DNA of 64,000 nt from Cognaticolwellia beringensis (GTDB lineage Bacteria > Pseudomonadota > Gammaproteobacteria > Enterobacterales > Alteromonadaceae): NCBI RefSeq assembly GCF_002076895.1, contig NZ_CP020465.1:1364001-1428000 (forward strand). Direction: 5' to 3'. The notes beneath the pieces were generated by a model. The model had not been told where the DNA came from and ran no database searches. It saw nothing but the letters and a program-made list of their open reading frames with translations. This document shows positions 9,547-17,685 of the stretch, piece after piece. The position numbers were made by a program, and so were the translations under genes. Position 1 is the stretch's first letter. The number at the start of each line of letters is the position of its first letter.

Positions 9547-9741
9547 TTAAGCAGTTTTGAGAATAGGTGAGCTAGTAGCTGTGGAAGATGGCTTAGGTGT
9601 GGTTGCATTAGGTGTGGCTATATCTTGCAGCGTTATTTTTATGTCTGGTTGTTTACGTACTGGATATGACGATGCTTGAGCATTGGTGTTAATGTTTTTG
9701 TTAATAAAGTCTAAGGTAGACTTGCTCATTTTTCTCATCAT
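9547..9741 (-). CDS. Small hypothetical protein, Pro/Thr/Ser-rich C-terminus
   Basis: Possible 64-residue protein with an AAGG ribosome site a few bases before a doubled ATG. It has a basic N-terminus (MMRKMSKSTLDF), a polar middle and a low-complexity tail (TPNATTPKPSSTATSSP). There is no membrane segment and no recognisable domain. It lies between the receptor and the OprF-like porin, on the same strand as both. I do not recognise a family. Composition and ribosome site favour a real gene, but a chance frame cannot be excluded. Confidence 0.4.
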   Translation of the reverse strand: MMRKMSKSTLDFINKNINTNAQASSYPVRKQPDIKITLQDIATPNATTPKPSSTATSSPILKTA

Positions 9742-9892
9742 ATGCCCTTAATATTAATAAAAATGTACCTAAACCGTTCCAAGCTGAAATATTTTACTTG
9801 TTAAATGGCTTAGGCACAGCGCTATATTTTGCAGTTGAATTGAGAACGAAGTATTAAAAACAACCTCGTTCTCGATAACCAACTAATAGTAA

Positions 9893-10933
9893 TTACTTAG
9901 TTACTATTTTTTTCGCACTTGTTGCTATTTTAGCTACAACACGACGGTTTAACTGATTAGCAGTACGAGTTGTCTCTGTTGATAATAACTGAGACTCGCC
10001 GTAGCCTTTTGAAGTTAGGCGACTAGCTTCAATGTTGAATTTATTGATAAGAATGCTTTTCACTGCGTCTGCACGTTTTTGTGAAAGCATTAAGTTATAG
10101 TCAGCAGGACCGGTAGCTGAACTATGTCCTTCAATTTCAACTGATGTCGCTGTATATTCCTTCATGAAATCAGCTAAACGTCTGATATCATCAACTAATG
10201 CTGGTTGAACAATCGAGCTGTTATTAGCGAAAGCTATGTTTAGCTTAATTTCAACGGCATGTTCTGAATATAAAGTACAACCTTTAGAATCTACTTTAAC
10301 TGTTGCTGGTGTATTAGCACAACGGTCAACACCATCTGCAACACCATCGTTGTCACTGTCTAAAACTTTAGCAACTACAGGTTGTACAGCAGGCGTAGGC
10401 TTAGCAATAACAGGAGCTTGCTCAACATCGCCAAATGCATATTTAAGACCAAGCTTTACACCTTGGTCGATAAAACCATAGTCAACATCTTTATAAATAG
10501 CGGCTTCAGTGTAAAAAGATAAACGGTCGCTAACTTGAAAGTTATAACCAGCACCAATATTTACAGCATTGTAGCTTTTAACGTTGTTAAAACGTTTAAC
10601 ACCAGCAAATACATATAAGTCGCTATCTTCTAATTTGTAAATAGCGTCTATACCTGCACGTGTGCCGTAATCTTTGTCATTTCCGTTGATTACATCATAG
10701 CGAGTTTTTGCAAGTTCAATGCGCACATCCCAGTAGTCGTTAATGATTTTCTGTAAATCAATACCGATAGATTTTCCGGCTTCAATTTGGCTCCAATCAG
10801 CTTTTGCATCTTTATTGGTGCTCGACTTTATATAGTCGCCAAACACGCCTAATTCCCATGTTTTATCGATATTTTCAGCAGCTAGTGGTGAACTGATAAG
10901 GGCTGCAAGAAGAGTTATTTTAAATGTTTTCAT
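9893..10933 (-). CDS. OmpA/OprF-family outer-membrane porin
   Basis: 346 residues: signal peptide (cut after SPLAAE region), an 8-strand OmpA-like barrel to about residue 165, a Pro/Val linker, one thrombospondin-3-type calcium repeat (SDNDGVADGVDRCANTP) and a C-terminal OmpA peptidoglycan-binding domain (about 230-340, with EIEGHSSATGPADYNLMLSQ and NRRVVAKI). The TSP3 repeat and layout resemble Pseudomonas OprF more than E. coli OmpA. It anchors the outer membrane to peptidoglycan and may act as a slow porin. It is divergent from the crfX-cmpX-sigX-like genes, matching the genomic association of oprF with sigX in Pseudomonas. Confidence 0.88.
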   Translation of the reverse strand: MKTFKITLLAALISSPLAAENIDKTWELGVFGDYIKSSTNKDAKADWSQIEAGKSIGIDLQKIINDYWDVRIELAKTRYDVINGNDKDYGTRAGIDAIYKLEDSDLYVFAGVKRFNNVKSYNAVNIGAGYNFQVSDRLSFYTEAAIYKDVDYGFIDQGVKLGLKYAFGDVEQAPVIAKPTPAVQPVVAKVLDSDNDGVADGVDRCANTPATVKVDSKGCTLYSEHAVEIKLNIAFANNSSIVQPALVDDIRRLADFMKEYTATSVEIEGHSSATGPADYNLMLSQKRADAVKSILINKFNIEASRLTSKGYGESQLLSTETTRTANQLNRRVVAKIATSAKKIVTK

Positions 10934-11276
10934 TTGGTAATTCCTTTTTAGGTCTAAATAATTTAATAATTTCTATCTTGTATAACGAAGATGAATATAG
11001 AAAGTCACAAATTAATTTTTTTAATTAAATTATGCATCTATATTTTGACGATTATTTGCTTAAAGCGCCACACAATACGGCGCTTATTTTGATAAAGATC
11101 ACTAATAATTAAAATATTTTAAATAATTTGTGACAAACCTTTTCATAACTAGCGTAAAATTCACCACAATACTGATACTGCTAAGTTTTTGTCACTAATA
11201 TAAATAAAATTATTGTGACTTTTTAGATTAAAAATCGTTGTTATTAAAGAGTAGAAAATTATAGCTAGGGGGAACA
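10934..11276. promoter_or_regulatory. Divergent promoter region between OprF-like gene and crfX-cmpX-sigX-like operon
   Basis: 343 AT-rich bases that must carry promoters for both directions. A GC hairpin (AAGCGCC, 9-base loop, GGCGCTT; 11063-11085) stands out. GTGAC/GTCAC half-sites recur near 11140, 11190 and 11215. An ECF-type promoter recognised by the adjacent sigma factor is expected by analogy with Pseudomonas, but I could not place a convincing -35/-10 pair. Confidence 0.4.
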
Positions 11277-11522
11277 ATGAATATTATAGAGCAAAGTTTA
11301 ATAGAGGAACTTGAGCGTGAAGATGAAGTTGCTTTCATTGCATCAGATGAAGAATTATTCAAACGTGCTGAAAACACCGCTAACGTGCAACAAGGTAGTA
11401 AAGATTTAATTTCGCTAGGTATGGCCTCAATTTGGGTGGTATTTGCGGGTTTGTTTATCAATGTTTTAAAGCCAACATTTAAAAATATGGCTGATAATAG
11501 TAGGAAGAATAATGAACACTGA
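11277..11522 (+). CDS. crfX: CrfX-like small membrane protein
   Basis: 81 residues with a strong ribosome site (AGGGGG, six bases before ATG). The N-terminal half is acidic (IEELEREDEVAFIASDEELF), followed by one hydrophobic segment at about residues 46-62 (LGMASIWVVFAGLFINV) and a short basic tail. It overlaps the channel gene by 11 bp. In Pseudomonas aeruginosa a small protein, CrfX, precedes CmpX and SigX in the same order; length and position match, so I assign it by context rather than strong sequence recall. Its topology, with a soluble domain plus one helix, would also suit a small regulator of the sigma factor, which is inference. Confidence 0.62.
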   Translation: MNIIEQSLIEELEREDEVAFIASDEELFKRAENTANVQQGSKDLISLGMASIWVVFAGLFINVLKPTFKNMADNSRKNNEH

Positions 11523-12336
11523 AAATATTACGGATAAAACCTATAACGGACTTCTCGCTATTTGGCATAAAGTGGTTACCTTTATGCCTGACTTAATTGT
11601 TGCGTTACTGTTTTTACTTGCTGGTTGGGTTATTTCAAGTTTAATTAAACGTCTGCTTAATAAATCGTTAATAAAAATAGGCTTTAATACATTCTTAGAT
11701 AAGCTTGGTTTAGACACCTTGCTGAAAAAAATGGACTTAAAAGTTAAAGGCAGCCAAATAGTCGCAAGTATTATTTCGGTTTTCATCTTTTTAATATTTT
11801 TATTAGCAGCGTTAGATATTGTTGGACTTGATATGTTGTCAGGCTTGATTGACACAGTCGTCCTTTTCTTGCCTAAATTACTTGCTGCACTGGCAGTATT
11901 ACTTTGTGGTTTTTTTGTTGCGCAAATTGTTTTTAACGCTGTGAAAATAGCGTCAAAAAATACTGGCGTCGATTATGGCCGATCTGTGGCAGAGGTTTGT
12001 CGTGGCATTATTATCATTATTACGGTTTCGCTTTCTATCACTCAGCTTGATATTGATGTGTGGCTGCTCAATAGTATTATTTCAGTGGTTATTGCTAGTG
12101 TTGGCCTTGCCGCGGCTATTTCTTTAGGCATAGGTACAAAGTCGATGGCACAAGAAATTGTTGCGGGTGTTTACCTCAGAGAAATGTATCAAACGGGTGA
12201 CAACATTGAAGTACAAGAAGTTAAAGGTGCACTTGTTTCAATAGGTAGCGTTGCGACTAAAGTTATAGGTGAAAAAGAAGCAATAATTACCGTACCTAAT
12301 ACCTTTTTGTTAGCGAATAAAGTCACTAAGCAGTAG
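11512..12336 (+). CDS. cmpX: CmpX-like mechanosensitive-type channel protein
   Basis: 274 residues, the same length as I recall for Pseudomonas CmpX. It has about five hydrophobic segments (around residues 20-40, 85-110, 118-140, 160-180, 190-210), including conserved TM-helix repeats (LIVALLFLLAGWVISSLIKRLL and its echo LLAALAVLLCGFFVAQIVF, here listed only as landmarks). A short MscS-like beta region follows (GDNIEVQEVKGALVSIG, then EKEAIITVPNTFLLANKVTKQ). It lacks the long C-terminal domain of classic MscS. It sits between the small membrane protein and the ECF sigma gene (12-bp gap). In Pseudomonas, CmpX affects SigX activity in response to envelope state. Confidence 0.8.
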   Translation: MNTENITDKTYNGLLAIWHKVVTFMPDLIVALLFLLAGWVISSLIKRLLNKSLIKIGFNTFLDKLGLDTLLKKMDLKVKGSQIVASIISVFIFLIFLLAALDIVGLDMLSGLIDTVVLFLPKLLAALAVLLCGFFVAQIVFNAVKIASKNTGVDYGRSVAEVCRGIIIIITVSLSITQLDIDVWLLNSIISVVIASVGLAAAISLGIGTKSMAQEIVAGVYLREMYQTGDNIEVQEVKGALVSIGSVATKVIGEKEAIITVPNTFLLANKVTKQ

Positions 12337-12348
12337 GCTACTTTTCAC

Positions 12349-12885
12349 TTGAATTCGTTTAGCGAACGCCAACTCGTTGCCTTAGTGCAAGAGGGCTTAC
12401 CTTATGATACGCGCTTTTTTCAGCAGCTGATCACCCCATACTTGCCTAAATTAAAAGGCTATTGTGTCAAAGTGCTTGGTAACCAGTCTGACGCTGAAGA
12501 GGCGGTGCAAGAAACTATCATTAAAGCCCTGACAAATTTGCAAAGCTTTAAGTGGGTGGTATCATTTAAGTCTTGGTTATTTAAAATAGCACACCATGAA
12601 TGCATTAATAAAATTAGGGAGCGTCGTTGGGATATAATGCGATACGATGATGATTACCTTGATACCCTTGAAGCTAAATTACCTGAAGAAGAGGATATAG
12701 CTATGTTGATTTCAACAATGCTTGAGAGCTTATCTTTTGATGATCGTAATATCATGCTGTTGCGCTACCGTACAGGATTAGATTTTCAGGAAATTGCAGA
12801 TATTTGTGAAATGAAACTTTCAGCAGTAAAAATGAGGCACAAAAGGGTACTTGAATTTTTGGCTTGTCAAATAGACCCAAAATAA
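12349..12885 (+). CDS. sigX: ECF sigma factor, SigX-like
   Basis: 178 residues starting at TTG (12349); no ATG is available before the conserved core, and the gene is 12 bp behind cmpX so coupling is likely. Region 2 covers about residues 20-95 (core-binding DAEEAVQETIIKALTNL, then FKSWLFKIAHHECINKIR for the -10 element). Region 4 covers about 120-175 (LLRYRTGLDFQEIADICEMK, helix-turn-helix for -35). No conventional anti-sigma with a zinc motif is adjacent. Order and neighbours equal the P. aeruginosa crfX-cmpX-sigX locus, where SigX controls envelope and oprF expression. Confidence 0.8.
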   Translation: MNSFSERQLVALVQEGLPYDTRFFQQLITPYLPKLKGYCVKVLGNQSDAEEAVQETIIKALTNLQSFKWVVSFKSWLFKIAHHECINKIRERRWDIMRYDDDYLDTLEAKLPEEEDIAMLISTMLESLSFDDRNIMLLRYRTGLDFQEIADICEMKLSAVKMRHKRVLEFLACQIDPK

Positions 12886-12906
12886 AAATAAAAATAAAGA
12901 TAAAAA

Positions 12907-12940
12907 TAAGCCCCTAATAACTTTAGTTATTAGGGGCTTA
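12907..12940. terminator. Bidirectional intrinsic terminator between sigX-like gene and ydbL
   Basis: A perfect 15-bp stem (TAAGCCCCTAATAAC and complement) with a TTTA loop. On the minus strand it is followed by a T-rich run, made by the AAAATA repeats at 12886-12906, so it fits best as the end of the ydbH-ynbE-ydbL transcript. It also closes the sigma-factor operon. Confidence 0.75.
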
Positions 12941-12981
12941 TGCTAATTCAAAGCGAATAATTTATCACTCCGATGATATTG

Positions 12982-13350
12982 TTATTGTTTCTTTACCCAG
13001 TTTCCGGCCGCATCTTGAATAAAATGACCAGACTGCGTTTTGCTGAAGGCCTTTTCACCGGCTAGCGCTGTGACTTGTGCCATGGTGATTTTATTTTTAC
13101 GCGCTAAATTAAGATAAATGTTTTTACGCTTTTCGTTAACATTCTCTACCAAACTTTGCGCTTCAGGACTATCTACCACAACACCTAAGTAACCATTTTG
13201 CATTTCACCAATTAAGCCTTGTTGTTTCGCATCGTCAAGCGAAATAGCCCATGCGGAAAATGCCATAGTGGTAGCAAATAGCGCAAAAGTAAATTTTTTG
13301 ACTATGTTTTGGGCTATGCTATTGGTAATGTTTTTTGTAAGTTTATTCAT
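12982..13350 (-). CDS. ydbL: YdbL family periplasmic protein (DUF1318)
   Basis: 122 residues with a signal peptide (basic N-terminus, then FALFATTMAFSAWA) and the DUF1318 body (LDDAKQQGLIGEMQNGYLG, then NEKRKNIYLNLARKN and a QVTALAGEKA segment). In E. coli YdbL is encoded after YdbH and YnbE and appears to modulate their assembly into an intermembrane phospholipid bridge. It is the last gene of the same three-gene order here, 9 bp after ynbE. Confidence 0.85.
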   Translation of the reverse strand: MNKLTKNITNSIAQNIVKKFTFALFATTMAFSAWAISLDDAKQQGLIGEMQNGYLGVVVDSPEAQSLVENVNEKRKNIYLNLARKNKITMAQVTALAGEKAFSKTQSGHFIQDAAGNWVKKQ

Positions 13351-13359
13351 AATTACTCC

Positions 13360-13542
13360 CTAAAATACGTCGCTATCGTCACTAAATATGTCATCAAGTT
13401 GTCTGTCGACTTTTACTTTGATTTCATGATCAATTTTTAAATTTAAATTAATCGTGATGGGCTCTTTGGCGCTAACTTCTACCCGATGTGTACAGCCACT
13501 TATTATAAAAATAGCTAACACTGTGGTTAGTATTTTATTCAT
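13360..13542 (-). CDS. ynbE: YnbE family outer-membrane lipoprotein
   Basis: 60 residues with a lipobox (ISGC, Cys17) after a short hydrophobic signal, then a beta-forming segment (VEVSAKEPITINLNLKIDH) and an acidic tail. In E. coli YnbE is a small lipoprotein that stacks by beta-strand addition onto the C-terminal end of YdbH, completing the bridge to the outer membrane. It lies 9 bp downstream of ydbH and 9 bp upstream of ydbL. Confidence 0.85.
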   Translation of the reverse strand: MNKILTTVLAIFIISGCTHRVEVSAKEPITINLNLKIDHEIKVKVDRQLDDIFSDDSDVF

Positions 13543-13551
13543 ACATACTCC

Positions 13552-16362
13552 TTAATGTTTTTGTAAACCTTTGATAATACGTTCTTCAAATTGCTCGGTA
13601 ATTGACATTGATTCAAGCAAGCCTAATAAGTCATAGCTTAAGTTTAAGTTAAGATTTACATCGTTGTCGATGTCTGGGTTTCGGCCTTTGATTACCGTCT
13701 GCAATAACATATAGCCGTCGTCTGCCATTGAAACATCAGAGGACAGTTGATGATAGTGTAAGTTTTGCAGTGCATCAAACGCTAACTTTAGTTGTGTGTT
13801 ACTGGCTTTAAGCTTATCTACCGCGGGGTTATTTATCACTTGAATTAGGCCGTTACTAACATTATGTAATTCGCCTTTTTCCATAGTATATTTTTCACCA
13901 TCATATCGAATAGGTAACTGCCCTGATATATCACCGGTAACCACAATACCTTGCTTCTTGTCTAACGCCAACACTTGCTCTAAGTCTATACGAGTAAGCT
14001 GAACGTCAACTGAATGATCTTGATCTAGCGGCCATTGTATTTTTGGAATGGCGAAGCTGCCACCTAAAATATTACCTTTCAGTTTTGTTGCTGAAAACGT
14101 AAAGTCTTTTTGATAACGCCAACGGGTGTTAATTGAAAATTTTGTTATTGGCGTAGGGGTATCGATCAGTGCCACCGTTAGGTTCCCTGATGAGTTTTCT
14201 GTTGCATAATTCAACGTACTAAACTCATTATTTGAAAATTGAAAGTTTTGCTGCCAATTTAACTCTTGTATCCAAATATCGTCTATTTCTCCACTCAGTG
14301 ATGTTATAGCGACGGATAATGCTAAGGGAGTATTCTGAATATTTTTAAAATCAGTGACTTGGCCTTTTATACTGTAACTTAGCTTACCGTCAACTAAATC
14401 AACTTTTTTGGGTAATTTAATATTTAACGAGAGCAGTTCAGTGAGTTGTAAACTATTAGCTGTTAAGGCGAAATGGGGTTTATCTATTGCTCCTGATATC
14501 GCTAAGTTTCCAAGCAGAAGATTATCGGCAGTGGCAGTGGCATTCAATTTAATATCATCTAAATTACCCGTAACGCCAGTATTTATAGCCAATGTTTTGA
14601 TTTCAATAACCTTGCCAGCACGTAACTTTTGAGCCTGACTATTTAGATTTAAATTCAAGGTAATGCTTGGCTTTTCTTTTATTTGAGCCATATTTTTAAC
14701 TTGCATACGACTTTGTATTTCTACATTACCTTGTATTTGCGTTGAAAACTTTTTAATCGATAATAGCTTTTTATCAGCTGTTTTTTGTTTTGATAATATT
14801 GCGATAGAGTTGCTAGTCAAAGATGAGTTTTCAAAAAAGCTTATAGTTGTTTTTTCGTGGTTTTGGCTTATGGAGCCTTGTAGTTTTATTTCTATAGGGG
14901 AGTGAGTAAAGTTATCCATTGCTGATAATTTCAATGGGCTATCAAGCTGAAAGTCTAACTCAGCAAGCTGCTCGGGGATGTTTTGTGCATTTACTTTCAC
15001 TGTTTTTAATTCTAGCAGAGTAGTACTGACGTTGTTCTCGTTTTGGTGAGTACTTTCAGCATTAATAATTTCAGTGTTACGGCTGTCAGTGATAGTACTT
15101 TCAATCTGCGAAGGCAGATGATTTTCGTCAATAGTAAGATCGGAACTTAGATAATGACTCAGGTCTAATGCGATATTATTTAAGTCCAGTTGATGCACTA
15201 GCAGATCGATTTTTGCCTTTAAGCTTAGGGCTGATAAAGAAATTTTCTGGTTGTTCAGGTTATAAGTTAACTGGCCTTTTGGGCTGAATGTTAATTGATC
15301 AACTGGGTTGTCTGTTAGTAGCTTAATAATATCAGCAGAAATAGCGTTCTGGCTTAAATAGTCAATCAAATATTGATGACTAAATTGTAGCTGTAAAATG
15401 TTATCTTTTTGAAACTCAAGATCAATACTGTTAATTGCTTGGTTATCTGCTGATTTTTCATCTGGCGCGAGATTAACTTGGCTGTGCAGATTAAGCGCCC
15501 CAGTCAGCGTAAATGGACCACTGCCTTCAATACTTTTAGTCGTTTCGATTAATAAATCTTTCAATTGGCTAGCTAAAGTTAATTGACCTGCTTGATAATT
15601 TACTACGCTTTGAAAATTGCCGCTGGCTGCAACCGTTTCTAAAATTTCTAGTATTGCTGGCGATACAGGGAGTTTATGAGTGAATAAAAAGCGCTTTAAA
15701 GGTTTTAACTGGCCAGAAAACTCAGCTGACAATTGATGCTCTGTTGGTTTTTTAGCAGAAAAGTTAGCGGTAAGAAAGCTAGTACCTTGGAGATTATTTA
15801 ATGAAAACGCTACCGTATTTTGTACTACTGAAAATTGGCCAGAATAGCTCGTTGTTTTTGTTGTATTGTTAGCCGTTATTTTTTTGCTACTTTCAAGTGA
15901 GAAAGGCGAATAGCGTACATCTGCAACATTCATGTTAAAAGGTAAATTCACTTGTGAAAGTTGCGTTAAATAATGGTCGAGTTGCTGTGCTAACGTTCCA
16001 TCTTTACTGTCTTGTGGGCTGGTGTTGAGTTCTGTGAATAGCTCAGCTGTTCCTTTTACTATTGCAGTTGTAATATCAATACGTTTAATTTTTTGCTTAG
16101 CAGCTAAGTCTAACGTTATGGTCATAGCTTCAATGTTAATATCTGCTTGCGGGGTTTGCAGGCATAAGCGACTAACTTCAATTTTCAAATCAAAGGTAAT
16201 GTTAAAGTCTAAACAGCTTATTTTAGCTTGATACAGCGCAAGCTGTTCTTCACTAATATCCTTTACAAGAGCAACGCGGGCAAGATAAAGCCAAAAGATG
16301 GCAATTAATATTGTACTTAGCAGTATGGCAACAGTAAGTAAGCTTTTTTTTGCGAATGTCAT
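13552..16362 (-). CDS. ydbH: YdbH family AsmA-like intermembrane phospholipid transport protein
   Basis: 936 residues: one N-terminal membrane anchor (LLTVAILLSTILIAIFWLYL region, residues 8-28) and a long periplasmic beta-rich body with repeating hydrophobic/polar strand pattern. The C-terminal YdbH/DctA-YdbH segment includes GDISGQLPIRYDGEKYTMEKG and IQVINNPAVDKL. YdbH, TamB and YhdP are the redundant AsmA-like proteins that carry phospholipids between the membranes in E. coli. The length is close to the family norm of about 880. The conserved ydbH-ynbE-ydbL order supports the call. Confidence 0.87.
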   Translation of the reverse strand: MTFAKKSLLTVAILLSTILIAIFWLYLARVALVKDISEEQLALYQAKISCLDFNITFDLKIEVSRLCLQTPQADINIEAMTITLDLAAKQKIKRIDITTAIVKGTAELFTELNTSPQDSKDGTLAQQLDHYLTQLSQVNLPFNMNVADVRYSPFSLESSKKITANNTTKTTSYSGQFSVVQNTVAFSLNNLQGTSFLTANFSAKKPTEHQLSAEFSGQLKPLKRFLFTHKLPVSPAILEILETVAASGNFQSVVNYQAGQLTLASQLKDLLIETTKSIEGSGPFTLTGALNLHSQVNLAPDEKSADNQAINSIDLEFQKDNILQLQFSHQYLIDYLSQNAISADIIKLLTDNPVDQLTFSPKGQLTYNLNNQKISLSALSLKAKIDLLVHQLDLNNIALDLSHYLSSDLTIDENHLPSQIESTITDSRNTEIINAESTHQNENNVSTTLLELKTVKVNAQNIPEQLAELDFQLDSPLKLSAMDNFTHSPIEIKLQGSISQNHEKTTISFFENSSLTSNSIAILSKQKTADKKLLSIKKFSTQIQGNVEIQSRMQVKNMAQIKEKPSITLNLNLNSQAQKLRAGKVIEIKTLAINTGVTGNLDDIKLNATATADNLLLGNLAISGAIDKPHFALTANSLQLTELLSLNIKLPKKVDLVDGKLSYSIKGQVTDFKNIQNTPLALSVAITSLSGEIDDIWIQELNWQQNFQFSNNEFSTLNYATENSSGNLTVALIDTPTPITKFSINTRWRYQKDFTFSATKLKGNILGGSFAIPKIQWPLDQDHSVDVQLTRIDLEQVLALDKKQGIVVTGDISGQLPIRYDGEKYTMEKGELHNVSNGLIQVINNPAVDKLKASNTQLKLAFDALQNLHYHQLSSDVSMADDGYMLLQTVIKGRNPDIDNDVNLNLNLSYDLLGLLESMSITEQFEERIIKGLQKH

Positions 16363-16590
16363 TGGCTTGTTTTCATTCCTTCATCCATGGTTAATGCCGT
16401 TTTTAATCCGTTTAAGATAAGCTACGTTATTGTTGTACCATAATATCAATCAAAATCGTTGATTTAAATACACTGCTAGAAATAGCACAAGACAAGAATA
16501 TAATTTCTCCTGCATGAGTATATTTTAATTAATCAGTAGAAGCGGTATGATATCGGCATTTTTTACTGTAACCATTATAAAGAGAGAAGC

Positions 16591-17268
16591 ATGTCTGCTG
16601 CCCCATTAGAACGAATTACTATCGAACCTACATCATCTGCCACCGCCTGTGTTATTTGGTTACATGGCTTAGGAGACTCTGGCGCAGGATTTTCACCCAT
16701 AGTGCCAGAATTAGGTTTACCTAAAAACCATAGCGTACGTTTTATATTTCCTCATGCACCTGAGCAACCTGTAACGATTAACCAAGGATATGTTATGCGT
16801 TCATGGTATGACATTAAAAGTATGGATTTGCATAATCGTGCTGATATGGATGGTGTGCTTGAATCTGAAGTTAAAGTGCGAGCATTAATTTCTGAGCAAA
16901 TTTCAGCAGGCATTCCAGCTAGCAATATAATTTTAGCTGGCTTTAGCCAAGGTGGTGTTGTGGGTATGTTTACGGGGTTACGATTCCCTGAAAAGCTTGC
17001 GGGTATTATGGCGTTGTCGTGTTACTTACCTAATGCTGATGCACTTCCTGAGCAACTTAGTGCGGCTAACAGCGACACTCATATTTTACAACTTCATGGT
17101 GATAATGACGATGTAGTGCAATTAAGTGCCGGTAAAATGGCTAATAAATTACTTAATGAGAAAGGTTATCCGGTTACATGGAAAACTTATCCTATGGCGC
17201 ACAGTGTACATCCAACTGAAATTCGAGACATTGCTGCGTGGTTGGTTGCACGTTTAAACCTTGCATAA
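16591..17268 (+). CDS. Carboxylesterase / acyl-protein-thioesterase-like alpha/beta hydrolase
   Basis: 225 residues, the usual length of the phospholipase/carboxylesterase (EstB, APT) family, with an AGAGAG ribosome site. The oxyanion motif HGLGDSG is at residues 25-31. The catalytic triad is Ser119 in GFSQGG, Asp174 in GDNDDVV and His204 in MAHSVHP. There is no signal peptide, so it is cytoplasmic. It likely hydrolyses short-chain carboxyl esters; the physiological substrate is unknown. A 56-residue gene follows after about 50 bp in the same direction. Confidence 0.87.
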   Translation: MSAAPLERITIEPTSSATACVIWLHGLGDSGAGFSPIVPELGLPKNHSVRFIFPHAPEQPVTINQGYVMRSWYDIKSMDLHNRADMDGVLESEVKVRALISEQISAGIPASNIILAGFSQGGVVGMFTGLRFPEKLAGIMALSCYLPNADALPEQLSAANSDTHILQLHGDNDDVVQLSAGKMANKLLNEKGYPVTWKTYPMAHSVHPTEIRDIAAWLVARLNLA

Positions 17269-17320
17269 CACTGACTTTGTTTAATACCGAAAAGATAGAA
17301 AAATAGTATAGGAAAAATAA

Positions 17321-17491
17321 ATGCCAGAAGTTAACGTGAAACTCGTTTTTGAAAAAGAAAACAAAAATAGCATCCGTTTTAAAGAAGTCCCTGAACCCGG
17401 AAAAGCAGAGGCTGTGGGTAGCATATATTTACAGAAGTGGCTTGCGGGTGATGCTAAGTCGATTGAGATTTCAGTAAAAGTGCCGGATTAG
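17321..17491 (+). CDS. Small conserved-looking protein (56 aa)
   Basis: An ATG at 17321 preceded by AGGAAAAATAA opens a 56-residue frame ending at TAG 17489-17491. The product alternates strands and turns: VNVKLVFEKENKNSIRFKEV, a Pro/Gly turn, GSIYLQKWLAG, then SIEISVKVPD. It looks like a single small beta sheet. I recall similar 55-60 residue proteins of unknown function in bacteria but cannot name the family. It probably shares the esterase transcript and the terminator at 17608. Confidence 0.72.
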   Translation: MPEVNVKLVFEKENKNSIRFKEVPEPGKAEAVGSIYLQKWLAGDAKSIEISVKVPD

Positions 17492-17514
17492 TCGTTTTTA
17501 GTCAATCGATTTAA

Positions 17515-17554
17515 GTCTGTCTGTGCCGTCTGTGCCGTCTGTGCCTGTCTGTAC
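17515..17554. repeat. Short tandem repeat, about three copies of GTCTGTGCC
   Basis: A 9-base unit GTCTGTGCC is repeated three times with partial GTCTGT units at both ends, in the 3' untranslated stretch after the 56-residue gene. No frame runs through it. Confidence 0.8.
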
Positions 17555-17607
17555 ATAGTTAACTCAATTGTTATCTGATATAACACGGCTTAGTTATCAA
17601 ATATGAC

Positions 17608-17644
17608 AATGCGCTAGTTTTACTATTAGCGCATTTTGCTTTTC
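17608..17644 (+). terminator. Probable terminator after the esterase/small-protein unit
   Basis: A 9-bp stem AATGCGCTA and its complement with a 10-base loop, followed by TTGCTTTT on the plus strand. It lies between convergent genes. Confidence 0.55.
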
Positions 17645-17685
17645 TGCAGTGAGATTTTTGTCAATATAATATCCATTGGTAGGAC

